Source of the DNA: CAURNT01 sp963539215
Lineage (GTDB): Bacteria > Fusobacteriota > Fusobacteriia > Fusobacteriales > Leptotrichiaceae
DNA: 64,000 nt
NCBI GenBank assembly: GCA_963539215.1
Contig: CAUTJT010000005.1
Span: 1 to 64,000, forward strand
Reading direction: 5' to 3'
In this document: piece by piece, positions 1 through 8,240 of the stretch
Layout of the letters: each line of letters opens with the position of its first letter
Position numbering within the stretch: position 1 is the stretch's first letter
Notes under the pieces: generated by a model
Databases searched by the model: none
The model's input: the letters and a program-made list of their open reading frames with translations, nothing else
Told to the model about the DNA's origin: nothing
Program-made: the position numbers and the translations under genes

Positions 1-53
1 ATTGTCCCTACGTTTACGTGTGGTTTACTTCTTTCAAACTTTTGTTTTGCCAT
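1..53 (-). CDS. tuf: Elongation factor Tu, N-terminal fragment cut by window edge
   Basis: Only the first 17 codons lie in the window. Reading down from an ATG at 53, they give MAKQKFERSKPHVNVGT, the near-universal EF-Tu N-terminus just before the GHVDHGKTT P-loop. A strong ribosome site (AAAGGAGA) precedes the ATG. EF-Tu delivers aminoacyl-tRNA to the ribosome as a GTPase. It follows fusA by 27 bp, the normal last position of the str operon, so it should share the rpsL promoter. The rest of the gene is outside the window. Confidence 0.95.
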   Translation of the reverse strand, partial: MAKQKFERSKPHVNVGT

Positions 54-80
54 TTGAATTCTCTCCTTTAATTTTATTTA

Positions 81-2159
81 TTATTTTCCTGTTCTTTCAG
101 CAATTACTTTTTCTGATATAGTTTTTGGAGTTTGTTGATATTTTTCAAATTCCATTGAGTAAGTTGCTCTTCCTTGTGTCTTAGATCTTAAATCTGTTGC
201 ATAACCAAATGTTTCTGACAATGGTACAGCACCATTTATAATCTTAGCACCATTTCTATCGTTCATACCTGCTACAGTTCCACGTCTTGAGTTTAAATCT
301 CCTATAACGTCTCCCATATATTCTTCAGGTGTAGTTATTTCTAACTTGAATATTGGTTCAAGTAATACTGGATTAGCTGCTCTTAAAGCTTTCTTCATAG
401 CCATTGATCCTGCAATCTTGAATGCCATTTCTGACGAATCGACTTCGTGGTATGATCCATCATATAGAGTAACTTTAACATCTTGAACTGGATATCCTGC
501 AAGAACCCCTGTTTCAAGAGCTTCTTTAATACCTTTATCAACTGCAGGAATGTATTCTCTAGGAATTGCTCCTCCTGTAATTTCGTTAACAAATTCATAT
601 CCTTTTCCATCATTTGCTTCAACTCTGATTTTAACATGTCCATATTGTCCACGTCCTCCAGATTGTTTTGCATATTTTTCTTCAACATCTGATGCACCAA
701 GTATAGTTTCTCTATAGGCAACTTGTGGTTTACCAACGTTTGCTTCTACTTTAAATTCTCTCTTCATACGGTCAACTATTATTTCTAAGTGTAATTCTCC
801 CATTCCTGATATAATAGTTTGTCCAGTTTCTTGATCAGAAGTAACTTTAAATGTTGGATCTTCTTCAGCAAGTTTTGATAATGCTGTTCCCATTTTTTCT
901 TGGTCAGCTTTAGTTTTTGGTTCAACTGCAACTGATATAACTGGTTCAGCAAATTCCATTTTTTCTAATACTATAGGAGCACTTTCATCACATAGTGTAT
1001 CTCCTGTAGTTGTATCTTTTAATCCTACAGCTGCTGCTATATCTCCAGAATAAACTACTTCAATTTCTTCTCTCTTATTAGCATGCATTTGTAATAATCT
1101 TCCCATTCTTTCTTTTTTATTCTTAGTAGAGTTTAATACATAGCTTCCTTTTTCTAATACACCTGAATAAACTCTGAAGAATGATAATCTTCCTACGAAT
1201 GGATCTGTTACTATTTTGAACGCTAATGCTGCGAATTTTTCTTCATCATCTGGTTTTCTTGATATTTTTTCATCAGTCTTAGGATCTGTTCCTGAAACTT
1301 CTGCAACATCAACAGGTGATGGCATATATGCAACTATAGCATCTAATAATGGTTGGATTCCTTTATTTTTAAATGCTGTACCACATGTAACAGGTACTAC
1401 TGTTCCTGCTATAGTAGCTATTCTTAATGCTTTTCTTATTTCTTCAACTGAAATTTCTTCTCCAGCAAAGTATTTTTCCATTAATTCATCATCAGTTTCT
1501 ACTATTGAATCTATTAAGTGAGATCTTGCTGCTTCAGCATCATCTTTTAATGATTCTCTAATTTCTACTATTTTATAATCAGCACCCATAGTTTCATCAA
1601 TGAATAAATATTCTTTCATTTCAATTAAGTCTATAACTCCTTCAAATGAATCTTCTGATCCTATAGGTAATTGTATAGGTACTCCATTACCACCTAATTT
1701 TTCTTTAATATCGTTTACACACATATTAAAGTCTGCACCAACTCTATCCATCTTATTAAAGAACGCCATTCTTGGTACATTATATTTATCAGCTTGTCTC
1801 CAAACTGTTTCTGATTGAGGTTGAACCCCATCAACAGCTGAAAATACTGCAACTGCTCCATCTAATACTCTTAAAGATCTTTCTACCTCAACTGTAAAGT
1901 CAACGTGACCTGGAGTATCAATTATATTTATTCTGTGACCTTTCCAGAAACAAGTTGTAGCTGCAGAAGTTATTGTAATTCCTCTTTCTTGTTCTTGTTC
2001 CATCCAGTCCATTGTAGCAGCTCCATCATGAACTTCTCCAATTTTATGATTAACTCCAGTGTAGAATAAGATTCTTTCAGTAGTTGTTGTCTTACCAGCA
2101 TCTATATGTGCCATGATACCGATATTTCTAGTATCTTTTAACGCAACTTTCCTTGCCAT
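81..2159 (-). CDS. fusA: Elongation factor G
   Basis: Translocation GTPase of the ribosome, 692 residues, the normal length. The G1 loop AHIDAGKTTTTER is near residues 17-29, the G2/G3 region (ERGITITSA, DTPGHVDF) follows, and NKMD is at G4. The C-terminal part carries the usual EF-G domains, including SGGRGQYGHV. Start ATG at 2159 with GAGGA upstream. It sits between rpsG (16 bp) and tuf (27 bp) in the classic str order rpsL-rpsG-fusA-tuf. It is not the shorter fusA2/tetracycline-protection type, judging from its operon position and complete motifs. Confidence 0.98.
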   Translation of the reverse strand: MARKVALKDTRNIGIMAHIDAGKTTTTERILFYTGVNHKIGEVHDGAATMDWMEQEQERGITITSAATTCFWKGHRINIIDTPGHVDFTVEVERSLRVLDGAVAVFSAVDGVQPQSETVWRQADKYNVPRMAFFNKMDRVGADFNMCVNDIKEKLGGNGVPIQLPIGSEDSFEGVIDLIEMKEYLFIDETMGADYKIVEIRESLKDDAEAARSHLIDSIVETDDELMEKYFAGEEISVEEIRKALRIATIAGTVVPVTCGTAFKNKGIQPLLDAIVAYMPSPVDVAEVSGTDPKTDEKISRKPDDEEKFAALAFKIVTDPFVGRLSFFRVYSGVLEKGSYVLNSTKNKKERMGRLLQMHANKREEIEVVYSGDIAAAVGLKDTTTGDTLCDESAPIVLEKMEFAEPVISVAVEPKTKADQEKMGTALSKLAEEDPTFKVTSDQETGQTIISGMGELHLEIIVDRMKREFKVEANVGKPQVAYRETILGASDVEEKYAKQSGGRGQYGHVKIRVEANDGKGYEFVNEITGGAIPREYIPAVDKGIKEALETGVLAGYPVQDVKVTLYDGSYHEVDSSEMAFKIAGSMAMKKALRAANPVLLEPIFKLEITTPEEYMGDVIGDLNSRRGTVAGMNDRNGAKIINGAVPLSETFGYATDLRSKTQGRATYSMEFEKYQQTPKTISEKVIAERTGK

Positions 2160-2175
2160 CTATATCCTCCTCTAA

Positions 2176-2646
2176 TTACCATTTGTAATGTGCAAACGCT
2201 CTATTTGCTTCTGCCATTTTATAAGTATCATCTTTTTTCTTAATTGATCCACCTTCATTATTAGCTGCTGCTATTAATTCTTTTTTCAATTTAAGAATCA
2301 TACCATATTCTTTTCTTTCTCTTGTGTATTTAACTAACCATCTTATAGCTAAAGTTTGTTGTCTTTCTTTTCTAACTTCAACTGGTACTTGATATGTAGC
2401 CCCTCCGATTCTTCTTGATCTAACTTCTACCGCAGGTTTTACATTTTCCATAGCTTTTTTAAATACTTCATATCCTGATTCGTTAGTTTCATTTTCAATT
2501 TCTTTTAATGCTGAATAAAAAATGTTTTCAGCAACTGATTTTTTACCATCAACCATTAAACCATTTATGAATTTTGTAACTATTACATCATTAAATTGTG
2601 AATCAGGTAAAACGTCTCTTTTTTTAGCTTGATTTCTTCTTGACAC
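2176..2646 (-). CDS. rpsG: 30S ribosomal protein S7
   Basis: A primary 16S rRNA-binding protein that nucleates the 30S head; 156 residues, the standard length. It begins MSRRNQAKKRDVLPD and holds the family stretches KFINGLMVDGKKSVAE and RSRRIGGATYQVPVEVR, ending NRAFAHYKW. The gene lies 31 bp downstream of rpsL and 16 bp upstream of fusA. In enterobacteria S7 represses its operon by binding between rpsL and rpsG. The 31-bp gap here is too short for that complex site, so any feedback control would have to use another site such as the upstream leader. Confidence 0.98.
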   Translation of the reverse strand: MSRRNQAKKRDVLPDSQFNDVIVTKFINGLMVDGKKSVAENIFYSALKEIENETNESGYEVFKKAMENVKPAVEVRSRRIGGATYQVPVEVRKERQQTLAIRWLVKYTRERKEYGMILKLKKELIAAANNEGGSIKKKDDTYKMAEANRAFAHYKW

Positions 2647-2677
2647 TCTATTGCCTCCTTATCCGTATGATTTATAT

Positions 2678-3049
2678 TTATTTAGGTCTCTTAGTACCGT
2701 ATCTTGATCTTGCTTGTTTTCTATTAACTACTCCAGCTGTATCTAGAGCTCCTCTTATTACCTTATATCTTACCCCTGGTAAATCTTTTGTTCTTCCCCC
2801 TCTTAGTAATACTATAGAGTGTTCTTGAAGATTGTGTCCAATACCTGGAATATATGCAGTAACCTCTATTCCATTAACTAATTTAACCCTTGCAACTTTT
2901 CTTAACGCTGAGTTAGGTTTTTTAGGTGTAGTTGTATATACTCTTACACAAACTCCTCTTTTTTGTGGATTACCTTTTAACGCAGGTGATTTCTTTTTCT
3001 TTTCAGTTTTGCTTCTACCAAATCTCACTAATTGATTAATTGTAGGCAT
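2678..3049 (-). CDS. rpsL: 30S ribosomal protein S12
   Basis: Decoding-centre protein, 123 residues. The start chosen is the ATG at 3049 (MPTINQLVRFGRSK). A TTG 15 bp further upstream also opens the frame, but it lies inside the GGGAGGAGG ribosome site and would add five residues not found in the family. Lys43 (TTTPKKPNSA) and Lys88 (GGRTKDLPG) are both present. These are the usual sites of streptomycin-resistance substitutions, so this allele looks sensitive. First gene of the str operon, with a leader of about 200 nt between its promoter and the start. Confidence 0.97.
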   Translation of the reverse strand: MPTINQLVRFGRSKTEKKKKSPALKGNPQKRGVCVRVYTTTPKKPNSALRKVARVKLVNGIEVTAYIPGIGHNLQEHSIVLLRGGRTKDLPGVRYKVIRGALDTAGVVNRKQARSRYGTKRPK

Positions 3050-3086
3050 ACTTCCTCCTCCCAAACTTTATTTAATAATTTATATG

Positions 3087-3153
3087 GTCAAATCATCGTG
3101 GGTTATTTCTATACATTCTTATATAGACTATATTCCCTCGTGTGCACTTTGAC
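3087..3153 (-). promoter_or_regulatory. Structured 5' leader of the str operon
   Basis: On the transcript, GTCAAA (3153-3148) pairs with TTTGAC (3092-3087). Inside an internal loop, CGAGGG (3140-3135) pairs with CCCACG (3102-3097) apart from one mismatch. This closes a long, AU-rich apical loop. The element lies about 40 nt before the rpsL start. It could be a protein-binding site for autoregulation, but I do not recognise a described r-protein leader. Confidence 0.45.
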
Positions 3154-3259
3154 GTTCTAACAAAATAAACACACCAAAAAACTATCTACATAGTCTTTAA
3201 TATAGAAAATACAATAATTTAAACATATATCCAACCACAACAATTCGCTGTACTTAATG

Positions 3260-3288
3260 ATTATATAGTATTTTAGCTAGTTTGTCAA
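3260..3288 (-). promoter_or_regulatory. Promoter of the str operon
   Basis: Perfect consensus TTGACA (3288-3283), a 17-bp spacer and TATAAT (3265-3260). Transcription should begin near 3253, leaving a leader of about 200 nt before rpsL. Confidence 0.85.
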
Positions 3289-3306
3289 TACTATATAACT
3301 AAATTA

Positions 3307-3636
3307 CTATATTTTTTTTACAAATTCTGATTTTAATTTCATAGCACCAAAACCATCTATTTTACAATCTATATCATGGTCTCCTTCAATTAAACGTATA
3401 TTTTTAACACGTGTTCCTATCTTTAAAACAGATGATGTACCTTTAACTTTAAGATCTTTGATTATCGAAACCGTATCACCATTTTGTAAAATATTACCAT
3501 TGGCATCTTTATAAACCTTCTCTTCTGTTTCTACATCAGCCGACCATTCATAAGCACACATTGGACAAATTAATAAGTTACCATCTTCATATGTATATTC
3601 ACTTTTACATTCTGGACAATTTGGTAATGCTCCCAT
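3307..3636 (-). CDS. Zinc-ribbon protein of the PhnA/YjdM family
   Basis: 109 residues when started at the ATG at 3636, which has GGAGGTGGAAAG just upstream; a longer frame to 3657 runs through that site and is rejected. The N-terminus has two CxxC pairs (CPEC near residues 7-10 and CPMC near 25-28) forming a zinc ribbon. The C-terminal half is the small beta domain typical of YjdM (DANGNILQNGDTVSIIKDLKVK, ending MKLKSEFVKK). The family was named for the phosphonate operon, but no phosphonate genes are nearby and its function is unknown. It has its own promoter. Confidence 0.85.
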   Translation of the reverse strand: MGALPNCPECKSEYTYEDGNLLICPMCAYEWSADVETEEKVYKDANGNILQNGDTVSIIKDLKVKGTSSVLKIGTRVKNIRLIEGDHDIDCKIDGFGAMKLKSEFVKKI

Positions 3637-3659
3637 CTTTCCACCTCCTAACTCCAACT

Positions 3660-3688
3660 ATTCTAACATTTTAAAGATATTTATTCAA
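3660..3688 (-). promoter_or_regulatory. Promoter of the PhnA/YjdM-type gene
   Basis: TTGAAT (3688-3683), 17-bp spacer, TAGAAT (3665-3660), ending about 24 bp before the start codon. Confidence 0.6.
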
Positions 3689-3701
3689 GATAGATGCTAA
3701 T

Positions 3702-3729
3702 TAAAAATTGGAGTGCTAAGCACTCCAAT
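3702..3729 (-). terminator. Terminator after the M3 peptidase gene
   Basis: Perfect 11-bp inverted repeat, ATTGGAGTGCT and AGCACTCCAAT (3707-3729), followed on the transcript by a run of Us (3706-3702). It begins two bases after the peptidase stop codon. Confidence 0.9.
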
Positions 3730-3730
3730 A

Positions 3731-5428
3731 TTATAGTTCTTGATCATTTATTGTAGATAAAAATTCTTTAACCGGTGGAACTATTTTAGCTAAACTTCCA
3801 TCTACGAAAGGATTATCTAAATCAACTTCTTTTAATAAACCTAAGAAAGTTTTAGATCCTCCTAATTTACATAATTTCATATATTTATCCCAAGCTAATT
3901 CTCTATTTTCTCTAGATAATTTCCAGAATTGTAAAGCTACAATTTGAGCTAAAGTATAGTCTATATAATAGAATGGCATTTCAAATATATGAGCTTGCTT
4001 AAACCAGAATAATCCTTTTTCATATTCTTCCATACCATCGTAATCTCTAGTAGGTAAAAATTTCTTTTCTAGCTCTAACCATTTCATTCTTCTATCTTCT
4101 ACTGTTACCGTAGGATTTTCATATACATAATGTTGGAATTCATCTACAAGAGCTCCATAAGGTAAGAATATAAAGGCATCTGCAAGGTGATTATATTTAA
4201 ATTTATCAGTATCTCCTTCAAAGAATAAATGCATCCAAGGCCAAGTTAAAAATTCCATACTCATAGAATGTATTTCTGCTGATTCTGATGTAGGCCAGAA
4301 ATCATCTGATATTTCAACATTTCTCATAGTTGTATATGATTGGAAAGCATGACCTGCTTCATGTGTTAATACAACTACATCATGTGACGTACCATTGAAG
4401 TTCGCAAATATAAATGGAACTTTATATGAATCAAGTGATGTACAATAACCTCCACCTTGCTTTCCCTTTTTACTATCTAAATCCATCAGATCTTGATTTA
4501 CCATCACATTAAAGAATTCATCTGTTTCAGGAGATAATTCCTTATACATAGTTTTAGCGTGTCCTACCATCCACTCTCTATCTCCCTTAGGAGTTGGATT
4601 CCCAGAAAGGAAAGTTATTCCTTCATCATAGAATTTTAACTTATCTACACCTATTCTTTTTTCTTGTCTCTTTCTTAACTCAGTATAAACAGGAACTATA
4701 TTTTCTACTATTTGCTTTCTATAATTAGCTACATCTTTTGAATTATAGTCTAGTCTTCCCATTCTTAAATATCCTAATTCAACAAAGTTTTCAAATCCTA
4801 ATTTTTTAGCAATTCTATCTCTTACTTGTACTAAAGAATCATAAATTCTATCAAACTCAGCCATATTATCATAAAAGAATTTTCCAACTAACTTAACAGC
4901 TTCTTTTCTAACTTCTCTATCAACAGATTGTGAAAACGGAGCCATTTGTGAAAGATTTCTTTCTTCTCCTTTAAACATAATTTTAGCACTAGCTGATAAT
5001 TTAACATATTCAGATACAAGTCTATTTTCTTCTTGTAAATCTTCTATAATTTCAGGTTTAAAAGTCTTTAAACTCATATCAATTTTATCAAATACAAGTT
5101 TACTAAATCTTTCTTCTAATTCTTTTCTAAATTTAGATTTAGCAAAAGTTTGATTTAAATCATTAATATATGAGCTTATTATCGGTGAATTTTCATCATT
5201 AAAATCATTTTCTTTACTATAAAATTCATCTAAAGTGTTTATACTATGTCTAATATACACTAAAGATGTCATAGTTGTAAAATCTTGTAACAACTTATCT
5301 AACTCTAAATAGGCATCTATTTGAACTTGTGCACTATCAGCATTTTCTACCTTTTCCTTTATTGCCTTTAATTTTTGATTAAGTATTTCTATATCAGGTC
5401 TTTCATATTTAAAATCTTGAAAAATCAT
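3731..5428 (-). CDS. M3-family oligoendopeptidase (PepF-like)
   Basis: Zinc metallopeptidase that degrades short peptides in the cytoplasm; 565 residues, typical of this family. The HEXXH zinc site appears as LTHEAGHAFQ around residue 354. The downstream glutamate segment SESAEIHSMSMEFL follows about 25 residues later, as in thimet/PepF peptidases. There is no signal peptide. Transcribed alone: own promoter at 5461-5489 and terminator directly after the stop. The exact subtype (PepF versus the M3 form common in Fusobacteria and Firmicutes) cannot be fixed by eye. Confidence 0.92.
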   Translation of the reverse strand: MIFQDFKYERPDIEILNQKLKAIKEKVENADSAQVQIDAYLELDKLLQDFTTMTSLVYIRHSINTLDEFYSKENDFNDENSPIISSYINDLNQTFAKSKFRKELEERFSKLVFDKIDMSLKTFKPEIIEDLQEENRLVSEYVKLSASAKIMFKGEERNLSQMAPFSQSVDREVRKEAVKLVGKFFYDNMAEFDRIYDSLVQVRDRIAKKLGFENFVELGYLRMGRLDYNSKDVANYRKQIVENIVPVYTELRKRQEKRIGVDKLKFYDEGITFLSGNPTPKGDREWMVGHAKTMYKELSPETDEFFNVMVNQDLMDLDSKKGKQGGGYCTSLDSYKVPFIFANFNGTSHDVVVLTHEAGHAFQSYTTMRNVEISDDFWPTSESAEIHSMSMEFLTWPWMHLFFEGDTDKFKYNHLADAFIFLPYGALVDEFQHYVYENPTVTVEDRRMKWLELEKKFLPTRDYDGMEEYEKGLFWFKQAHIFEMPFYYIDYTLAQIVALQFWKLSRENRELAWDKYMKLCKLGGSKTFLGLLKEVDLDNPFVDGSLAKIVPPVKEFLSTINDQEL

Positions 5429-5460
5429 AATATTACCTCTTTCTCACTTTATTTGTATAT

Positions 5461-5489
5461 ATTCTATCATTTTAAAAAAATATATTCAA
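5461..5489 (-). promoter_or_regulatory. Promoter of the M3 peptidase gene
   Basis: TTGAAT (5489-5484), 17-bp spacer, TAGAAT (5466-5461). It lies just beyond the atp operon terminator. Confidence 0.6.
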
Positions 5490-5525
5490 GGAAAAACTAA
5501 CAAGAGCTTTTTTTACAATGTATAA

Positions 5526-5547
5526 TAAAATAAGGGTTGCCCCTTAT
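5526..5547 (-). terminator. Terminator of the atp operon
   Basis: ATAAGGG-GCAA-CCCTTAT hairpin (5530-5547) with a GNRA-type tetraloop and a short, broken U-run. The atpC stop codon lies inside the stem. The weak U-tract suggests moderate efficiency. Confidence 0.65.
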
Positions 5548-5936
5548 CTCATTAAACTATCTTGTAATTTTTTCTTAGTTCCTAATATATCATTATCTTC
5601 TTTTCTCTTTGCCTCTATAGCTTTTTGTAATACTTCAGCTTTTATTTTCTTAAATTCTTCTTCGCTACTTGCAACCACTGCTTCTTCTGCAAGTATAATA
5701 ACATTATTATTACTCACCTCAAGAAAACCTCCACTTACAAAGTATTGATATTCTTCATTCTCTGTTCTAAGTAGTAATAATCCTTCACCTAAAGAACCCA
5801 TAAAGTTAGTATGATTAGGTAAAACTCCAAGATCTCCTCTTGAAGTTCTAACCTTTAGATATTTTACTTTATCTGATAAAATTTCAATTTTCTCAGGTGT
5901 TACAAGCTTTAAAGAAAAAAACTCTTTCTTTTCCAT
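5544..5936 (-). CDS. atpC: ATP synthase F1 epsilon subunit
   Basis: 130 residues from the ATG at 5936, one base after the atpD stop. A GTG nine bases upstream would overlap atpD and is less likely. The N-terminal beta barrel is seen in LKLVTPEKIEILSDKVKYL and GDLGVLPNHTNFMGSLGEG; the C-terminal part is the helical hairpin (EEEFKKIKAEVLQKAIEAKR). Epsilon couples the c-ring to gamma and can inhibit ATP hydrolysis. Last gene of the atp operon. Confidence 0.95.
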   Translation of the reverse strand: MEKKEFFSLKLVTPEKIEILSDKVKYLKVRTSRGDLGVLPNHTNFMGSLGEGLLLLRTENEEYQYFVSGGFLEVSNNNVIILAEEAVVASSEEEFKKIKAEVLQKAIEAKRKEDNDILGTKKKLQDSLMR

Positions 5937-5937
5937 A

Positions 5938-7329
5938 TTATTCACCCATTAAATCTCTTGCTTTAACAAGAACTTCATCTATATTCCCTACATAAAGGAA
6001 AGCTTGTTCTGGTATATCATCATGAACACCATCTAATATTTCCTTAAATCCTCTTATTGTTTCTCTTAAAGTAACATATTTACCTTTCATTCCAGTAAAT
6101 TGTTCAGCAACTGAGAATGGTTGTGAGAAGAATCTTTGTATTTTTCTTGCACGACTAACTATAATCTTATCTTCATCGCCTAATTCATCCATACCAAGTA
6201 TTGCTATAATATCTTGTAATTCCTTATATCTTTGTAATACTCTTACAGTATCTCTTGCCACTTTATAATGCTCATTACCCACTATTTCAGGCTCAAGTAT
6301 TCTTGAAGTTGAAGCTAATGGATCAACTGCAGGATAAAGTCCAAGTGAAGCTATTTGTCTAGATAAAACTGTTGTTGCATCAAGATGTGAAAACGTTGTA
6401 GCAGGGGCTGGATCTGTAAGGTCATCTGCTGGAACATAAACTGCTTGAACAGATGTTATTGATCCTTTCTTAGTTGAAGTTATTCTTTCTTGTAAGGCCC
6501 CCATTTCAGTTGAAAGGTTAGGTTGGTATCCAACTGCTGATGGCATTCTTCCAAGTAATGCAGAAACTTCAGCTCCTGCTTGTGTAAATCTAAATATATT
6601 ATCTATAAATAAAAGTACATTTTGTCCTTCTTTATCTCTAAAGTGTTCAGCCATAGTAAGCGCTGATAAGGCAACTCTTAATCTTGCACCAGGTGGCTCA
6701 TTCATTTGTCCATACACTAGTGCAGTCTTATTTATTACTCCACTTTCATTCATTTCATTGTAAAGGTCTCTTCCTTCTCTTGTTCTTTCTCCAACTCCAG
6801 CAAATACTGAAAGTCCTCCATGACCCTTAGCAATGTTATTTATTAGCTCTTGTATTAATACTGTTTTACCTACTCCAGCTCCTCCAAATAGTCCGATTTT
6901 ACCGCCTTTTAAATAAGGGGCAAGAAGGTCTACAACTTTAATACCTGTTTCAAGTATCTCACTATGAGTTTCTTGTTCTTCAAATGATGGTGCAGGTTTA
7001 TGTATACTGTCTCTGTCTTCTGTCTCTATTTTAGGACCATTATCAACAGTTTCTCCTAATACATTAAATATTCTTCCAAGTGTAGCCTTCCCTACCGGTA
7101 CTTTTATAGGCTCGCCTGTATCTATTACTTCCAATCCTCTTTTAAGACCATCTGTTGAACTCATAGCTACCGCTCTTACAGTATTATCTCCAAGATGTGA
7201 TTGAACCTCTGCAACAATTCTTTTATCATCTAAATATATTTCTAGGGCATTAAAGATATTAGGTAATTTATCAGCAAATTTAACATCTAGTACTGGTCCT
7301 ATTATTTGAACCAATTTACCTTTATTCAT
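5938..7329 (-). CDS. atpD: ATP synthase F1 beta subunit
   Basis: Catalytic subunit, 463 residues, normal length. Walker A GGAGVGKTV lies near residues 150-157, Walker B (VLLFIDNIFRFTQAG) follows, and the DELSEED-type region is seen as MDELGDEDK. The family signature PAVDPLASTSR is present. Gene order atpA-atpG-atpD-atpC is the standard one. 11 bp separate it from atpG. Confidence 0.98.
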   Translation of the reverse strand: MNKGKLVQIIGPVLDVKFADKLPNIFNALEIYLDDKRIVAEVQSHLGDNTVRAVAMSSTDGLKRGLEVIDTGEPIKVPVGKATLGRIFNVLGETVDNGPKIETEDRDSIHKPAPSFEEQETHSEILETGIKVVDLLAPYLKGGKIGLFGGAGVGKTVLIQELINNIAKGHGGLSVFAGVGERTREGRDLYNEMNESGVINKTALVYGQMNEPPGARLRVALSALTMAEHFRDKEGQNVLLFIDNIFRFTQAGAEVSALLGRMPSAVGYQPNLSTEMGALQERITSTKKGSITSVQAVYVPADDLTDPAPATTFSHLDATTVLSRQIASLGLYPAVDPLASTSRILEPEIVGNEHYKVARDTVRVLQRYKELQDIIAILGMDELGDEDKIIVSRARKIQRFFSQPFSVAEQFTGMKGKYVTLRETIRGFKEILDGVHDDIPEQAFLYVGNIDEVLVKARDLMGE

Positions 7330-7340
7330 CTTTCCTCCTA

Positions 7341-8225
7341 TTATTTTATAGCCTGTGAACCACTTATTATTTCTGTTAATTCTTGTGTTATTAATCCTTG
7401 TCTTACTCTATTATACTCTAATGTTAATTTATCTATCATCTCTGTAGCATTATCGCTTGCATTTTTCATAGCTGACATTCTAGCTGAATGTTCACTAGCT
7501 GATGTTTCAAGAAATGCTTGATAAAGTCTGTTATTTAACATTTTGGGTAAAAATTCTATAAGTACATTATTTTCATCAGGTTCAAATATATATCTCTTAC
7601 CTTTTTTAGAATCTACAACCTTTTCTTTTATACTTTCAGGTTTACTGAAAGGAAGAAGTTTTTCTTCAACTAAATTGTAGCTAATAACAGATACGAATTT
7701 AGAATATATTATATATACCTCATCGTAGTGATCATTTAAATAGAAGTCTACAATATCCTCACTTATAACTTTTGCTTTTTCAAACATAGTTTCAGGTATC
7801 AATTGTATAAACTCACTATCAACATTTATATCTCTACTCTTACAGTAATCACGGGCTTTTCTTCCTATAGTTATTACTGATACAGTTTTGCCTTCTTTCT
7901 TTAATCTCTTAATCATTTTTTCCATTCTCTTTAAAGCATTGGTATTAAAAGATCCACAAAGTCCTCTATCAGATGTAACAACTATTATTCCTACATTTTT
8001 AACTTCTTTCTTACCTTCAAATAATATGTTATGTCTATCACCAAGATCAGTTAAAAGATTAGAAAGTGTTTCTTCTAACGCTTTTTCATATTCTCTAGTT
8101 TTAAATGTAAGAATTTGGAATTTTTTAAACTTTGTTGAAGAAACAATATTCATAGCATTAGTTATTTGCTTAGAATTATTTATACTTGTAATTCTAGCTT
8201 TTATTTCTTTCATATTTGATGCCAT
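7341..8225 (-). CDS. atpG: ATP synthase F1 gamma subunit
   Basis: Central rotor stalk, 294 residues. The N-terminal helix (MKEIKARITSINNSKQITNAM) and the C-terminal helix (MKNASDNATEMIDKLTLEYNRVRQ...ITQELTEIISG) are typical of the coiled coil that turns inside alpha3beta3. The middle holds GLCGSFNTN. Between atpA and atpD with short gaps, in the same operon. Confidence 0.97.
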   Translation of the reverse strand: MASNMKEIKARITSINNSKQITNAMNIVSSTKFKKFQILTFKTREYEKALEETLSNLLTDLGDRHNILFEGKKEVKNVGIIVVTSDRGLCGSFNTNALKRMEKMIKRLKKEGKTVSVITIGRKARDYCKSRDINVDSEFIQLIPETMFEKAKVISEDIVDFYLNDHYDEVYIIYSKFVSVISYNLVEEKLLPFSKPESIKEKVVDSKKGKRYIFEPDENNVLIEFLPKMLNNRLYQAFLETSASEHSARMSAMKNASDNATEMIDKLTLEYNRVRQGLITQELTEIISGSQAIK

Positions 8226-8240
8226 AATTACTTCCTTTCA

